DNA of 32,487 nt from Novacetimonas hansenii JCM 7643 (GTDB lineage: Bacteria > Pseudomonadota > Alphaproteobacteria > Acetobacterales > Acetobacteraceae). The DNA lies in assembly GCF_000964405.1 (NCBI RefSeq), contig NZ_BANE01000105.1, positions 1-32,487 on the forward strand, in the 5' to 3' direction. A model generated the notes under the pieces. That model had not been told where the DNA came from and made no database searches. It was given only the letters and a program-made list of their open reading frames with translations. Position 1 is the first letter of the stretch, and each line of letters starts with the position of its first letter. A program made the position numbers and the translations under genes. Below, piece by piece: positions 25,516-32,487 of this stretch.

Positions 25516-26765
25516 TGGACAAGACCCTGTCAAAGACGGTGGACCGGGCGGATGCCCTGCGTCACCTGCGGGCCGATTTCCCGATCCTGTCGCAGCAGGT
25601 GCATGGAAAGCCGCTCGTCTTCCTCGACAGTGCGGCATCGGCGCAGAAACCACGTCAGGTCATCGACGCGATGGCTGACACGATGCGCATGCAGTATGCG
25701 AACATCCATCGCGGGCTGTACTGGATGAGCGAGCGTACGACCGAGGCGTATGAGGCCGTGCGCGACCAGGTCGCGGCCTTTATCAATGCTGCCGGGCGCG
25801 AGGAAATCGTGTTCACCCGCAACAGCACGGAGGCCATCAACCTCGTCGCGCATTCCTATGGTTCGCTGCTCAAACCAGGGCAGGCGGTCGTGATTTCCGA
25901 AATGGAGCATCACGCCAATCTGGTGCCGTGGCAGATGTTGCGTGACCGTGCCGGCATCGAACTGCGTGTCGCTGCCGTAACCGATCGTGGTGAACTGGAT
26001 ATGGCGTCCCTGTCACGCACACTTGCCGATGGCAAGGTGGCGCTGGTGGCTGTCACCCATATGTCCAATGTGCTGGGTACCATTACCGATGCCCGCGCCA
26101 TCGCGGACATGGCGCATGCAGCCGGTGCGCGTGTGCTGTTTGACGGCAGCCAGCTTGCGGTGCATCGCCGCGTTGATGTGCAGGCGCTTGACGCTGATTT
26201 CTATGTCGTGACGGGGCACAAGCTGTACGGGCCGACCGGGGTTGGTTTCCTGTGGGCGCGGCGCGAACTGCTGGAGGCGATGCCGCCCTTTATGGGGGGC
26301 GGGGACATGATTTCCTCCGTCACGTTCGAAAAATCGACATGGGCACCTGTTCCGCACAAGTTCGAAGCCGGAACCCCCGCGATTGTCGAGGTCATCGGCC
26401 TGGGTGCGGCGCTGTCCTATATTGATGCCATCGGGTTTGATGCCATTGGCGCGCATGAAGCCGCGCTGACGGATCACGCACTGGAACGGTTGGGCGCGGT
26501 GACAGGACTGAACTTCGTCGGTACGGCCCGGGACCGGGGGGGGGTCATTTCCTTTACGATGGATGATGTCCACCCCCATGACATCGCGACGCTGCTGGAT
26601 CGCAATGGCATTGCCGTGCGTGCTGGTCATCACTGCGCCGAACCGCTGATGCGCCGCATGGGGCTGAGTGCTACGGCGCGTGCAAGTTTCGGGATCTATA
26701 CCACGCGGGAGGAAATCGACTTCCTTGCACGCACCCTTGAACAAATTCGCAAGTTCTTTGTGTAA
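25515..26765 (+). CDS. sufS: Cysteine desulfurase SufS
   Basis: A 416-residue PLP enzyme of the type II (SufS/CsdA) class. It takes sulfur from cysteine and passes it on as persulfide. The PLP lysine is Lys236 (VTGHKLYGPTG), and the stacking histidine is in EMEHHANLVPW (His133). The persulfide cysteine is Cys374 (RAGHHCAEPLMRRMG), in the short-loop context typical of SufS. The N-terminal RADFPILSQQVHGKPLVFLDSAASAQKP is a family hallmark. The ATG at 25515 has GAGGA 7 bp upstream. With SufU next and no SufE gene in the operon, SufU is the likely sulfur acceptor. Confidence 0.96.
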   Translation: MDKTLSKTVDRADALRHLRADFPILSQQVHGKPLVFLDSAASAQKPRQVIDAMADTMRMQYANIHRGLYWMSERTTEAYEAVRDQVAAFINAAGREEIVFTRNSTEAINLVAHSYGSLLKPGQAVVISEMEHHANLVPWQMLRDRAGIELRVAAVTDRGELDMASLSRTLADGKVALVAVTHMSNVLGTITDARAIADMAHAAGARVLFDGSQLAVHRRVDVQALDADFYVVTGHKLYGPTGVGFLWARRELLEAMPPFMGGGDMISSVTFEKSTWAPVPHKFEAGTPAIVEVIGLGAALSYIDAIGFDAIGAHEAALTDHALERLGAVTGLNFVGTARDRGGVISFTMDDVHPHDIATLLDRNGIAVRAGHHCAEPLMRRMGLSATARASFGIYTTREEIDFLARTLEQIRKFFV

Positions 26766-26789
26766 GGGTGCGATGAGCAGGGGGGCGTG

Positions 26790-27218
26790 ATGACGCAGGA
26801 GGATCTTTATCGTCGTCTGGTTGTCGAGCGTGCCCGCACCCCCATGTTCGGGGGGGAAGTCGAGGATGCGCAGATGCGTGGCGAAGGTACGAATCCATTA
26901 TGTGGTGATCGGGTGCGTCTGACGGCGAGCATGACACCAGGGGGGCGGATTGCCGCCGTGCGTCATGAAACCCGTGGTTGCGCCATCTGTGCGGCATCAG
27001 CAGACCTGATGGCCGAACATGTGACCGGCCATGATCCCGCGTGGGTGGCGGAATTGGGCGCGGTGTTCGAGGCAATGTTGAAAACCGGGCACCCGGCCGA
27101 GGCGGCAGGGGATCTGGCGGTATTCGCCCCCCTGCACCAGTACCGTTCGCGCATCCGTTGCGCGACCCTGCCATGGACCGCACTGACCGCCATGCTGAAT
27201 GATTTGAAAGACAGGTAA
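26790..27218 (+). CDS. sufU: SufU-type sulfur-transfer protein
   Basis: A 142-residue protein of the IscU/SufU fold. The zinc and sulfur ligands of SufU are present: Cys38 and Asp40 (NPLCGD), Cys64 (RGCAICAASADLM) and Cys124 (SRIRCATLPW). The spacing of about 60 residues between the last two and the R-I-R-C-x-L-P-W motif are SufU-like, as opposed to IscU. Gram-positive SufU is a Zn-dependent sulfurtransferase that accepts persulfide from SufS, and that role is the best inference here. The ATG at 26790 is preferred; a GTG directly before it gives one more residue. It begins 24 bp after sufS. Confidence 0.9.
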   Translation: MTQEDLYRRLVVERARTPMFGGEVEDAQMRGEGTNPLCGDRVRLTASMTPGGRIAAVRHETRGCAICAASADLMAEHVTGHDPAWVAELGAVFEAMLKTGHPAEAAGDLAVFAPLHQYRSRIRCATLPWTALTAMLNDLKDR

Positions 27219-27224
27219 AGCGTC

Positions 27225-27692
27225 ATGGAAGTGAAATCCGACGATACGCGATCCGTCCCCGAACGGGAAAAAACGCAGGACCCTGCGGCGTTCTCGCTGA
27301 AGGAAGACCATGCCCCGGCAGGGGAAGGGGAGGTCATGTCTGTCTGGACCCCTGATGGCGCGCAGCCTGTGGCGCGCACGACCGATGGCATGGCGTCGGA
27401 AGATGCGGTGATCGAGGCGATCGCAACTGTCTTTGACCCGGAAATCCCGGTCAATATCTATGAACTGGGGCTGATTTACGCCATCGACCTGCATGATGAT
27501 GGTACCGTCAAGATTGAAATGACCCTGACGGCCCCCAATTGTCCAAGTGCGCAGGAGCTTCCCGCGCAGGTCAAGGAAGCGGTCGAAAAGATTGACGAGG
27601 TCAGCACCGCCACGGTCGAAATCGTGTGGGAGCCGCCATGGGACATGTCGCGTATGAGCGAGGATGCCCGCCTGACCCTGAACATGTTCTGA
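27225..27692 (+). CDS. sufT: SufT (DUF59/MIP18 family) Fe-S maturation protein
   Basis: A 155-residue protein. A variable acidic N-terminal stretch (1-55) precedes the DUF59/MIP18 domain (about 57-155). The hallmarks are VFDPEIPVNIYELGLIY (68-84) and LTAPNCPSAQELP, with Cys105 as the conserved reactive cysteine, and a final EPPWDMSRMSEDAR. SufT proteins assist Fe-S cluster maturation, possibly in cluster transfer. It starts 6 bp after the sufU stop and ends 17 bp before the sufA ATG, inside the SUF operon. The N-terminal extension is longer than in many relatives; an internal ATG at residue 38 is an alternative start. Confidence 0.92.
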   Translation: MEVKSDDTRSVPEREKTQDPAAFSLKEDHAPAGEGEVMSVWTPDGAQPVARTTDGMASEDAVIEAIATVFDPEIPVNIYELGLIYAIDLHDDGTVKIEMTLTAPNCPSAQELPAQVKEAVEKIDEVSTATVEIVWEPPWDMSRMSEDARLTLNMF

Positions 27693-27709
27693 TCCACGGG
27701 AATACAGCC

Positions 27710-28102
27710 ATGACAACCCATACCGATCCCGCCCCTGCCACAACGGCCCCCACGACGGCTGCACGCCGTGAGCTGCCGCCCTTGATGACGCTGACGGATC
27801 GCGCGGCAAAACGCCTTGTTTCCCTTTACGCCAATGCCCATGCCGGGCAATTGCTGCGGATCGGCATTTCAACCAAAGGCTGCTCCGGTCATGCCTATGA
27901 CATGTCATTCGTCAATGAGGCAGGACCAGGGGATGAAGTGGTCCGCGATCATGGTGTCACCCTGCTGGTGGATCGCAAGGCGACGTTGTTCCTGATCGGG
28001 TCGGTGATGGATTACGAGGTCAAGCAGCTTGAAGCGGGCTTCACATTTTCCAACCCCAATGAAAAAGGGCGTTGCGGTTGTGGTGAAAGCTTCCACGTCT
28101 AG
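27710..28102 (+). CDS. sufA: A-type Fe-S carrier SufA (HesB/IscA family)
   Basis: A 130-residue A-type carrier protein. The three conserved cysteines are in STKGCSGHAYDMSF and GRCGCGESFHV (C-terminal Cys-Gly-Cys), which bind a cluster or iron for delivery to apoproteins. The N-terminal 30 residues are Thr/Ala/Pro-rich and outside the domain. I chose the ATG at 27710; a frame opening at 27626 overlaps sufT without family match. This is the last gene of the operon. Its TAG stop merges with the left end of the repeat at 28101, so the repeat begins exactly where the gene ends; the protein C-terminus itself is normal for the family. Confidence 0.94.
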   Translation: MTTHTDPAPATTAPTTAARRELPPLMTLTDRAAKRLVSLYANAHAGQLLRIGISTKGCSGHAYDMSFVNEAGPGDEVVRDHGVTLLVDRKATLFLIGSVMDYEVKQLEAGFTFSNPNEKGRCGCGESFHV

Positions 28103-28260
28103 AGATTGTTTGAAAACAACTCTTTGATAAAAAAAGAAAAGTTTTTGGGTGCCGCCTTTTTTCGAAAAGGCGGCGTCTTCTGAAGCTTTTCAGAAAAAGC
28201 CTCACCAAAAACCTTTATAATTTCAGGATGTTATTGAGACTCACTTTTCAAACAGTCTTC
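28101..28260 (+). repeat. MITE-like element (copy 3) abutting the sufA stop
   Basis: About 160 bp. The left end is AGAGATTGTTTGAAAA (28101-28116), one base different from copy 2. The right end is TTTTCAAACAGTCT (28245-28258), followed by an altered terminus (TCT). The body matches copy 1 over the right half and the reverse complement of copy 2 throughout. It contains a perfect 10-bp hairpin, GCCGCCTTTT/AAAAGGCGGC with a TTCG loop (28151-28174), and a second stem, CTGAA/TTCAG (28180-28193). It encodes nothing. The worn ends suggest it is older than copy 2. Confidence 0.82.
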
Positions 28261-28264
28261 TGGG

Positions 28265-28310
28265 GGCTGTTTGGAAATGACCCGCCGATGAAAGAAGAAA
28301 AAGCTTCAGC
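28265..28310 (+). repeat. Possible degenerate fragment of the same repeat
   Basis: GGCTGTTTGGAAA (28265-28277) resembles the family end GACTGTTTGAAAA. GAAAAAGCTTCAGC (28297-28310) is identical to an internal 14-mer of copy 2 read in reverse. They lie in the right order but far too close together, so this may be a decayed, deleted copy. CCGATG (28285-28290) and CATCGG (28311-28316) could also pair across it, at the 3' side of the convergent methyltransferase gene. Confidence 0.35.
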
Positions 28311-28379
28311 CATCGGTGGCCTGTCAGAAGATGCAGGGCCAGCACTTTGTAAGCGCGGCATTGTTGGGTCCGCGCTGTT

Positions 28380-29645
28380 TCAGCGGCGTCGTGGTGGGGC
28401 TGGTCGGGTGAACAGGCATACGCTCTCGACCTCGGTGGACCACAGGAACTGGTCGATTACCGTCAGGCGGTCCAGCCGGTATCCGGCCTGTCGCAATGCT
28501 GTTGCATCGCGGCGCAGGGCGGTGGGGTTGCAACTGACATAAATGACATTCAGTGGCTTGCCATCGGTAATCTGATGAAGCTGCGCGCCCGCGCCGGCAT
28601 GAGGAGGGTCCAGCACGACCGCCCCAGCCTTTGCCAGGACAGCACCCATGACCGGCTGCCGGTTGAGGTCGCGATGGAATGGTTGCACACGTGTGCCGCC
28701 ACATGCCTGTTTCAGGCAGGCAAAGGCGGCTGCGTCCCCTTCATGGGCCATGACCCGTCCCCGTTCGGCAAGGGCGAAGGACAGCGTGCCGCATCCGGCA
28801 TAAAGTTCGATAATATCTCCCTTGAGCCGCTTGGTCGGCAGGGCCTCGAGAATGGCGCACCGGATTGCATCCTCACCCGCCCGACTGGGCTGAAGGAAAG
28901 CACCCGGCGGCGGTGCCGTGCGCACACCGGAAAATTCATGCCATACCCCACCCGTCTGTGCTGCGGTTTCCGGGATGTCGTGACTGCCCTGGGGACGCCA
29001 CGAAATCCGTGGAATACGCTGGCTGGCTGCAAACTGCGCCAGGATACGGCGGTCATCAGGGCCAAGCGGGCCATCCGTGGCCAGCAGCAGGTCCGGTCCA
29101 CTGTCGAGCATATTGATCTGCAGGTCCCCGCCACGCCGGATGGCAGGCAGCGAATGCAGCATTGGCCGCAGGAGGGGAAGCAGCGCGAACAGCGCGGGTT
29201 CCAGCACGTGGCATTGGGTCATGTCCACGACCTCGCCACGTTTGCGATGCAGCCCGATGACCATACCCTGTTCCGTGCGGGCAAAGGCAAGATCCACCCG
29301 ACGGCGTGTCAGTGGCGCCCCCTGCCATGAAGTCACGGGAATCGGGTCGGTATAGCCTGCGCCATGCAGGGCACGCAGGACGGTGTCCGTCTTCCACCGC
29401 AATGACAGGGGCAGGGACATATACTGCACGGAGCATCCGCCACATCGTCCGAACAGGTCGCAGGGCGGATCAACCCGGTCGGCGGAGGGATGGAGGATTT
29501 TTTCCAACCGTGCCCTGCCGTCCCCTGTCGGAAGAACGGTAACTTCCTCGCCGGGGAGTGCGCCCGCGACGAACAGGGCGGCACCATCAGGCAGGCGTGC
29601 AAGACCGTGCCCTTCCGCGCCAAGGGCATCGATATGAACCTGCAT
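28380..29645 (-). CDS. RlmD/TrmA family RNA (uracil-5) methyltransferase
   Basis: A 421-residue class I SAM methyltransferase of the RumA/TrmA type. The N-terminal 60 residues are TRAM-like (MQVHIDALGAEGHGLAR). A 4Fe-4S site is predicted at Cys62, Cys68, Cys71 (C-x5-CGGC) and Cys145. The SAM motif is ELYAGCGTLSFALAE, the PP motif is VVLDPPHAGA, the catalytic nucleophile is Cys372 (YVSCNPTALRRD), and the C-terminal Glu is in STEVESV. This points to m5U formation in 23S rRNA or tRNA; which target cannot be told. The ATG at 29645 is chosen over a TTG at 29663. It follows the helicase gene closely on the same strand. Confidence 0.9.
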   Translation of the reverse strand: MQVHIDALGAEGHGLARLPDGAALFVAGALPGEEVTVLPTGDGRARLEKILHPSADRVDPPCDLFGRCGGCSVQYMSLPLSLRWKTDTVLRALHGAGYTDPIPVTSWQGAPLTRRRVDLAFARTEQGMVIGLHRKRGEVVDMTQCHVLEPALFALLPLLRPMLHSLPAIRRGGDLQINMLDSGPDLLLATDGPLGPDDRRILAQFAASQRIPRISWRPQGSHDIPETAAQTGGVWHEFSGVRTAPPPGAFLQPSRAGEDAIRCAILEALPTKRLKGDIIELYAGCGTLSFALAERGRVMAHEGDAAAFACLKQACGGTRVQPFHRDLNRQPVMGAVLAKAGAVVLDPPHAGAGAQLHQITDGKPLNVIYVSCNPTALRRDATALRQAGYRLDRLTVIDQFLWSTEVESVCLFTRPAPPRRR

Positions 29646-29674
29646 GATTTCAGACACGGGCAAAGTCTTTCGGG

Positions 29675-31294
29675 TCAGTCCGGCCGGATTTCATCCTCGG
29701 GCGTGGGGATGACAGACGCCGTGCGACGCGGCAGCAGCATGAAGGCGGGGATATCACCGCCAAACCCGGCCTGGGGCCGCTCGTTGCCATGTTCTTCGCG
29801 GGCATGGGCCGTTGCCGCGTGGCGCGGCGGGGATGCCGGACGCGCTGGTGGCGCCGCAGTGGCGGATACAGCCGTGGGGGCAACGGCATTGCGCGATTCG
29901 ACTGCTGGCTTGCGCGATGGCGCAGAGGTCTTGCCCGTGGGCGCGGGCGCCTGTGGTGTTGTACGCACTTCAGCAGGCTTGCCACCACGTTTGCGGCCAC
30001 GTGGGCGCGGTTCATCAGACCATTCGGTCTGGTCGATTCCCTTGACCTCCAGCCGGACGATTGGCTTGCCGGTCAGTTTTTCGATCGCTTCGGCTAACGG
30101 CTGCTCATAAGGGGTCGCAAGGCTGTAGGCATGGCCGGTGCGGCCTGCGCGGCCCGTGCGACCGATGCGGTGGACATAATCTTCCGCATGGAACGGCAGG
30201 TCGAAATTGAAGACATGCGACAGCCCGCCGATATCGATCCCGCGGGCGGCGATGTCGGAGCAGACGAGGATCTTGAGTTCGCCAGACTTGAACGCCTCCA
30301 GCGTGGAAAAGCGTAGCGACTGTGGCAGGTCGCCATGCAGTGCCCCGGCTGAAAACCCATGCTTGAGCAGGGATTTGCACAAGACGTCCACGTCGCGCTT
30401 GCGATTGCAAAAGATGATCGCGTTTTGCATGTCGCTCTCGCGCAGCAGCTTGCGCAGGGCGCGACGCTTGTCATCTTCTTCCACGATCACCAGTCCCGTC
30501 TCGATGGTGGACGCGACCGAAGAGGGGCGGCTGACGGTGATTTCCTTGGGGTTGTGCAGGAACATGTCCGCCAGGCGACGGATTTCAGGTGCCATCGTAG
30601 CAGAGAAGAAAAGCGTCTGGCGTATCGGCGACAGCATGCTGACGATCTTCTCGATATCGGGGATGAACCCCATGTCGAGCATGCGGTCTGCCTCGTCAAT
30701 AACCAGCAGCTTCGTCTGCGTCAGCAACAGGCCGCCACGTTCGAACAGGTCAATCAGCCGTCCCGGAGTCGCAATCAGGACGTCAACGCCGCGATTGAGG
30801 GCCTCTTTCTGCTCCGCCATGCTTTCGCCACCAATCAGCAGCGCATGTGTCAGCTTGAGGTGCTTGCCATAATTGACGAAGTTTTCCGCCACCTGAAGCG
30901 CCAGTTCGCGCGTGGGCTCCAGAATGAGGGAGCGCGGCATGCGGGCCCGTGCACGTGAGCCGGACAGGATTTCCAGCATGGGCAGCGTGAAGGACGCGGT
31001 CTTGCCCGTGCCCGTCTGCGCCACGCCCAGAACATCGCGCCCCATCAGGATATAGGGAATCGCCTGTGCCTGGATGGGGGTGGGATGGCGATAGCCCATC
31101 TCCTCGATCGCCTGCTGGATCGGCGCGGACAGGCCCAGTTCGGAAAACAGCGGCTGTGGCGCGTCTTCCGTTTCCGGAGGGGTAACGATTTCAATGTCGG
31201 ATATCGGCATTATGTCGCCTGCGGTCGCGGCAACGCGCCGGCCCACCTTGGCGGAACCGGCCGGAGCGGATGTCGTGTTCTTCTTGGCGCTCAA
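29675..31294 (-). CDS. DEAD-box ATP-dependent RNA helicase (RhlE-like)
   Basis: A 539-residue helicase. The Q motif is [31 protein letters not shown], motif I AQTGTGKT, Ia [20 protein letters not shown], then [11 protein letters not shown] and [10 protein letters not shown]. The C-terminal tail after about residue 425 is basic and then Ala/Pro/Arg/Thr-rich, likely an RNA-binding disordered tail. RhlE-type enzymes act in ribosome assembly and RNA turnover. The downstream rRNA or tRNA methyltransferase, about 30 bp away, is probably co-transcribed, which suggests a ribosome biogenesis unit. The start is uncertain: TTG at 31294 with GAGAG upstream, or ATG at 31210. Confidence 0.93.
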   Translation of the reverse strand: MSAKKNTTSAPAGSAKVGRRVAATAGDIMPISDIEIVTPPETEDAPQPLFSELGLSAPIQQAIEEMGYRHPTPIQAQAIPYILMGRDVLGVAQTGTGKTASFTLPMLEILSGSRARARMPRSLILEPTRELALQVAENFVNYGKHLKLTHALLIGGESMAEQKEALNRGVDVLIATPGRLIDLFERGGLLLTQTKLLVIDEADRMLDMGFIPDIEKIVSMLSPIRQTLFFSATMAPEIRRLADMFLHNPKEITVSRPSSVASTIETGLVIVEEDDKRRALRKLLRESDMQNAIIFCNRKRDVDVLCKSLLKHGFSAGALHGDLPQSLRFSTLEAFKSGELKILVCSDIAARGIDIGGLSHVFNFDLPFHAEDYVHRIGRTGRAGRTGHAYSLATPYEQPLAEAIEKLTGKPIVRLEVKGIDQTEWSDEPRPRGRKRGGKPAEVRTTPQAPAPTGKTSAPSRKPAVESRNAVAPTAVSATAAPPARPASPPRHAATAHAREEHGNERPQAGFGGDIPAFMLLPRRTASVIPTPEDEIRPD

Positions 31295-31353
31295 AATTCT
31301 CTCGAACGTGTCAGTGGTGAGGTCCCGTCCGGATTGCTACCATACCGCCTATC

Positions 31354-31382
31354 AGGTTAGCGCGCCTGATCGCCTGCAGCAA
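31354..31382 (-). promoter_or_regulatory. Candidate helicase promoter (TTGCTG-N17-TAACCT)
   Basis: On the minus strand TTGCTG (31382-31377) is followed after exactly 17 bp by TAACCT (31359-31354), preceded by GC to read GCTAACCT. This matches the spacing and GCTA form of the rpmF and tRNA-Pro promoters. It lies about 60 bp before the TTG start of the helicase gene. Confidence 0.5.
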
Positions 31383-31536
31383 CGCAGGGGCCTGTGGACC
31401 AAGGGCGAATCCCTACATTCCACACGTCCCCTGCCTATCTGCATCCCGTATGAAAATCAAGGATGCCTGTGCGCATGTGCATCAGTTATTTGGGCATTTA
31501 CCTCTGCTGGGCATGCCCGCTGCTGTGGAAGGTGCC

Positions 31537-31989
31537 TCAGAACGGGTGGGCAAGGGATGCCGTAATGATCGTCAGCACCCCAAGGCCGATATTGATGAGG
31601 ATCTGTGAGCGGATCGAATCGAACATCGCCGGTTGCGGGCGCATGGCGCGGCGGGCCTTCTGGTACGGGCCGAAATAGATCCGTGCGAAAATCAGGGCCA
31701 TCATCAGGCCCAGCAACTGCATCAGGTTGATCTGCCACGCGATTGCTGCGAATCCGCCTTCGTGCAGGATCATCAGCCACCCCGTCACCAGCACCATCGG
31801 CATGACATGCCATACGATGCGGAAGAAGCGGTTGAGTGTCTGCAGATGGACTGACGCGCGGGGGATGGCGTCAAGCAGGCCGAGACTCGGTCGGAGTACG
31901 AACACGGCATAGATCATGCCGCCCACCCATGCGGCCATGCCAAGAAGGTGAACGGCGAGCACAAGGCTCCAGAGAATGGAGTGGGACAT
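31537..31989 (-). CDS. CopD-like integral membrane protein
   Basis: A 150-residue protein with four hydrophobic segments: about 5-35 (SLVLAVHLLGMAAWVGGMIYAVFVL), 55-75 (HVMPMVLVTGWLMIL), 85-105 (LMQLLGLMMALIFARIYF) and 128-147 (ILINIGLGVLTIITASLA). The first holds a histidine-containing H-x-L-G-x-x-x-W-x-G-G-M motif common in CopD-like proteins. FRIVWHVMP has another conserved-looking histidine. Members have been linked to copper or haem, but the role of this short form is unknown. GGAGG is 4 bp upstream of the ATG. It is divergent from the nnr gene. Confidence 0.75.
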   Translation of the reverse strand: MSHSILWSLVLAVHLLGMAAWVGGMIYAVFVLRPSLGLLDAIPRASVHLQTLNRFFRIVWHVMPMVLVTGWLMILHEGGFAAIAWQINLMQLLGLMMALIFARIYFGPYQKARRAMRPQPAMFDSIRSQILINIGLGVLTIITASLAHPF

Positions 31990-32089
31990 GACGCCTCCGG
32001 TTTGGAAAACGATGGGACGGGCGAATGCGTATCCGGCATGGCGCCCATCGGGAAAGCATGGACGGTTGTTTCCCGATTTTGCGTCCATA

Positions 32090-32105
32090 ATGCAAGATAT
32101 TGCAT
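32090..32105. promoter_or_regulatory. Inverted repeat in the copD-like/nnr divergent region
   Basis: ATGCAA (32090-32095) and TTGCAT (32100-32105) form perfect 6-bp arms around GATA. Just downstream, ATGCC-GTCG-GGCAT (32104-32117) forms another short hairpin. The location between two divergent starts (31989 and 32190) is that of an operator. No regulator is known to me for this motif. Confidence 0.4.
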
Positions 32106-32189
32106 GCCGTCGGGCATATTTTGCCCCATCTGCCTCCATGCCCGGATATCCCGGCCCGCAGGCAGGCCATGCACGCAGGGGGACCGATC

Positions 32190-32487
32190 ATGAATGACGC
32201 CGCATACAGACTGCTTCTTCCCGATCCGGCGCAGATGGGGCGTGTGGATGCCCTTGCCGCGCGGGTGGTGCCGATTCGTACGTTGATGGAACATGCGGGG
32301 CGCGCGGTGGAACGTGCGGTGCGTCGTCACGTGCGGCCGTGCCGCGTGCTTGTGCTGTGTGGTCCGGGGAACAATGGGGGGGATGGCTATGTCGCCGCGC
32401 GCCGTCTGGCGCAGGCCGGATGGCCCGTCAGTGTCGCGGCCCTTGCGCCGCCGCGGCCGGGTGGCGACGCGGCGGCCGCCGCCGCGC
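32190..32487 (+). CDS. nnr: NAD(P)H-hydrate epimerase (YjeF N-terminal domain), partial
   Basis: The first 99 codons of a gene that runs past the window end. The N-terminus (AAYRLLLPDPAQMGRVDALAA) and IRTLMEHAGRAVERAV are followed by VLVLCGPGNNGGDGYVAARRLAQAGWPVSVA. GPGNNGGDGYVAARRL (about 58-73) is the YjeF_N signature. The domain interconverts R and S epimers of damaged NAD(P)H hydrate for repair. In most alphaproteobacteria it is fused to the ADP-dependent dehydratase, so a bifunctional Nnr protein is likely but unseen here. The final visible stretch is Ala-rich. An AGGGGGA ribosome site precedes the ATG. Confidence 0.88.
   Translation, partial: MNDAAYRLLLPDPAQMGRVDALAARVVPIRTLMEHAGRAVERAVRRHVRPCRVLVLCGPGNNGGDGYVAARRLAQAGWPVSVAALAPPRPGGDAAAAAA

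Noticed and set aside
28101-28260. Reading repeat copy 3 as a dedicated SUF terminator
   Set aside because: The stem is strong but no T-run follows it on either strand, and the same sequence occurs elsewhere as a mobile repeat.
31295-31536. Small gene between the helicase and the CopD-like gene
   Set aside because: The short frames here have no ribosome site or family match; the stretch is better explained by the helicase promoter and a 3' region.

Overview
The window looks like chromosomal core genome of an acetic acid bacterium (Acetobacteraceae, Alphaproteobacteria). Komagataeibacter or Gluconacetobacter is my best guess. The basis is high-GC coding sequence, the gene order yceD-rpmF-plsX-fabH-ihfA-merR-tRNA-Pro, a single long SUF operon containing SufU and SufT, and a short dispersed repeat whose ends look like those of IS1031-type (IS5 family) elements. 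No phage, CRISPR array, defence island or complete transposon is visible. The genus is an inference; no 16S rRNA is present.

Layout. Positions 1-70 hold the right end of a small inverted-repeat element. bamE (345-914, minus) is divergent from yceD (1142-1681). rpmF, plsX, fabH, ihfA and a MerR-type gene follow to 5731, the last two overlapping by ATGA. A complete 141-bp copy of the repeat, a strong intrinsic terminator and tRNA-Pro(GGG) follow. Three minus-strand genes come next: an AI-2E/PerM-type transporter, oligopeptidase B and a DUF4743 NUDIX protein. A plus-strand block follows: an Atm1-type ABC exporter, a small unknown gene, rpmB, and fusA with its own terminator. A 504-bp gene-poor stretch with an AT-rich island separates this from a minus-strand pair, a divergent phosphoenolpyruvate carboxylase followed 3 bp later by a metallo-beta-lactamase-fold hydrolase. 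A DUF445 membrane protein is divergent from these.

The SUF operon (21492-28102) encodes an Rrf2-type regulator, SufB, SufC, SufD, SufS, SufU, SufT and SufA, mostly overlapping or separated by under 25 bp. It contains a scaffold (SufBC2D), a desulfurase (SufS), a sulfur relay protein (SufU), maturation factors (SufT, SufA) and a cysteine-bearing regulator. It ends exactly in a third copy of the repeat. Beyond it are a convergent DEAD-box RNA helicase/RlmD-type methyltransferase pair, a CopD-like membrane protein, and the start of an NAD(P)H-hydrate epimerase gene cut by the window end.

The most notable points are: the MITE-like repeat present three times at gene ends; a PEP carboxylase with several altered catalytic motifs; an ihfA gene without a Shine-Dalgarno sequence and with a promoter placed for a leaderless transcript; a recurring TTGCGG-N17-GCTA promoter pattern; paired palindromes in front of the SUF operon; and a fusA gene outside a str operon. 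I did not find a convincing undescribed multi-gene system. The window is mostly housekeeping.
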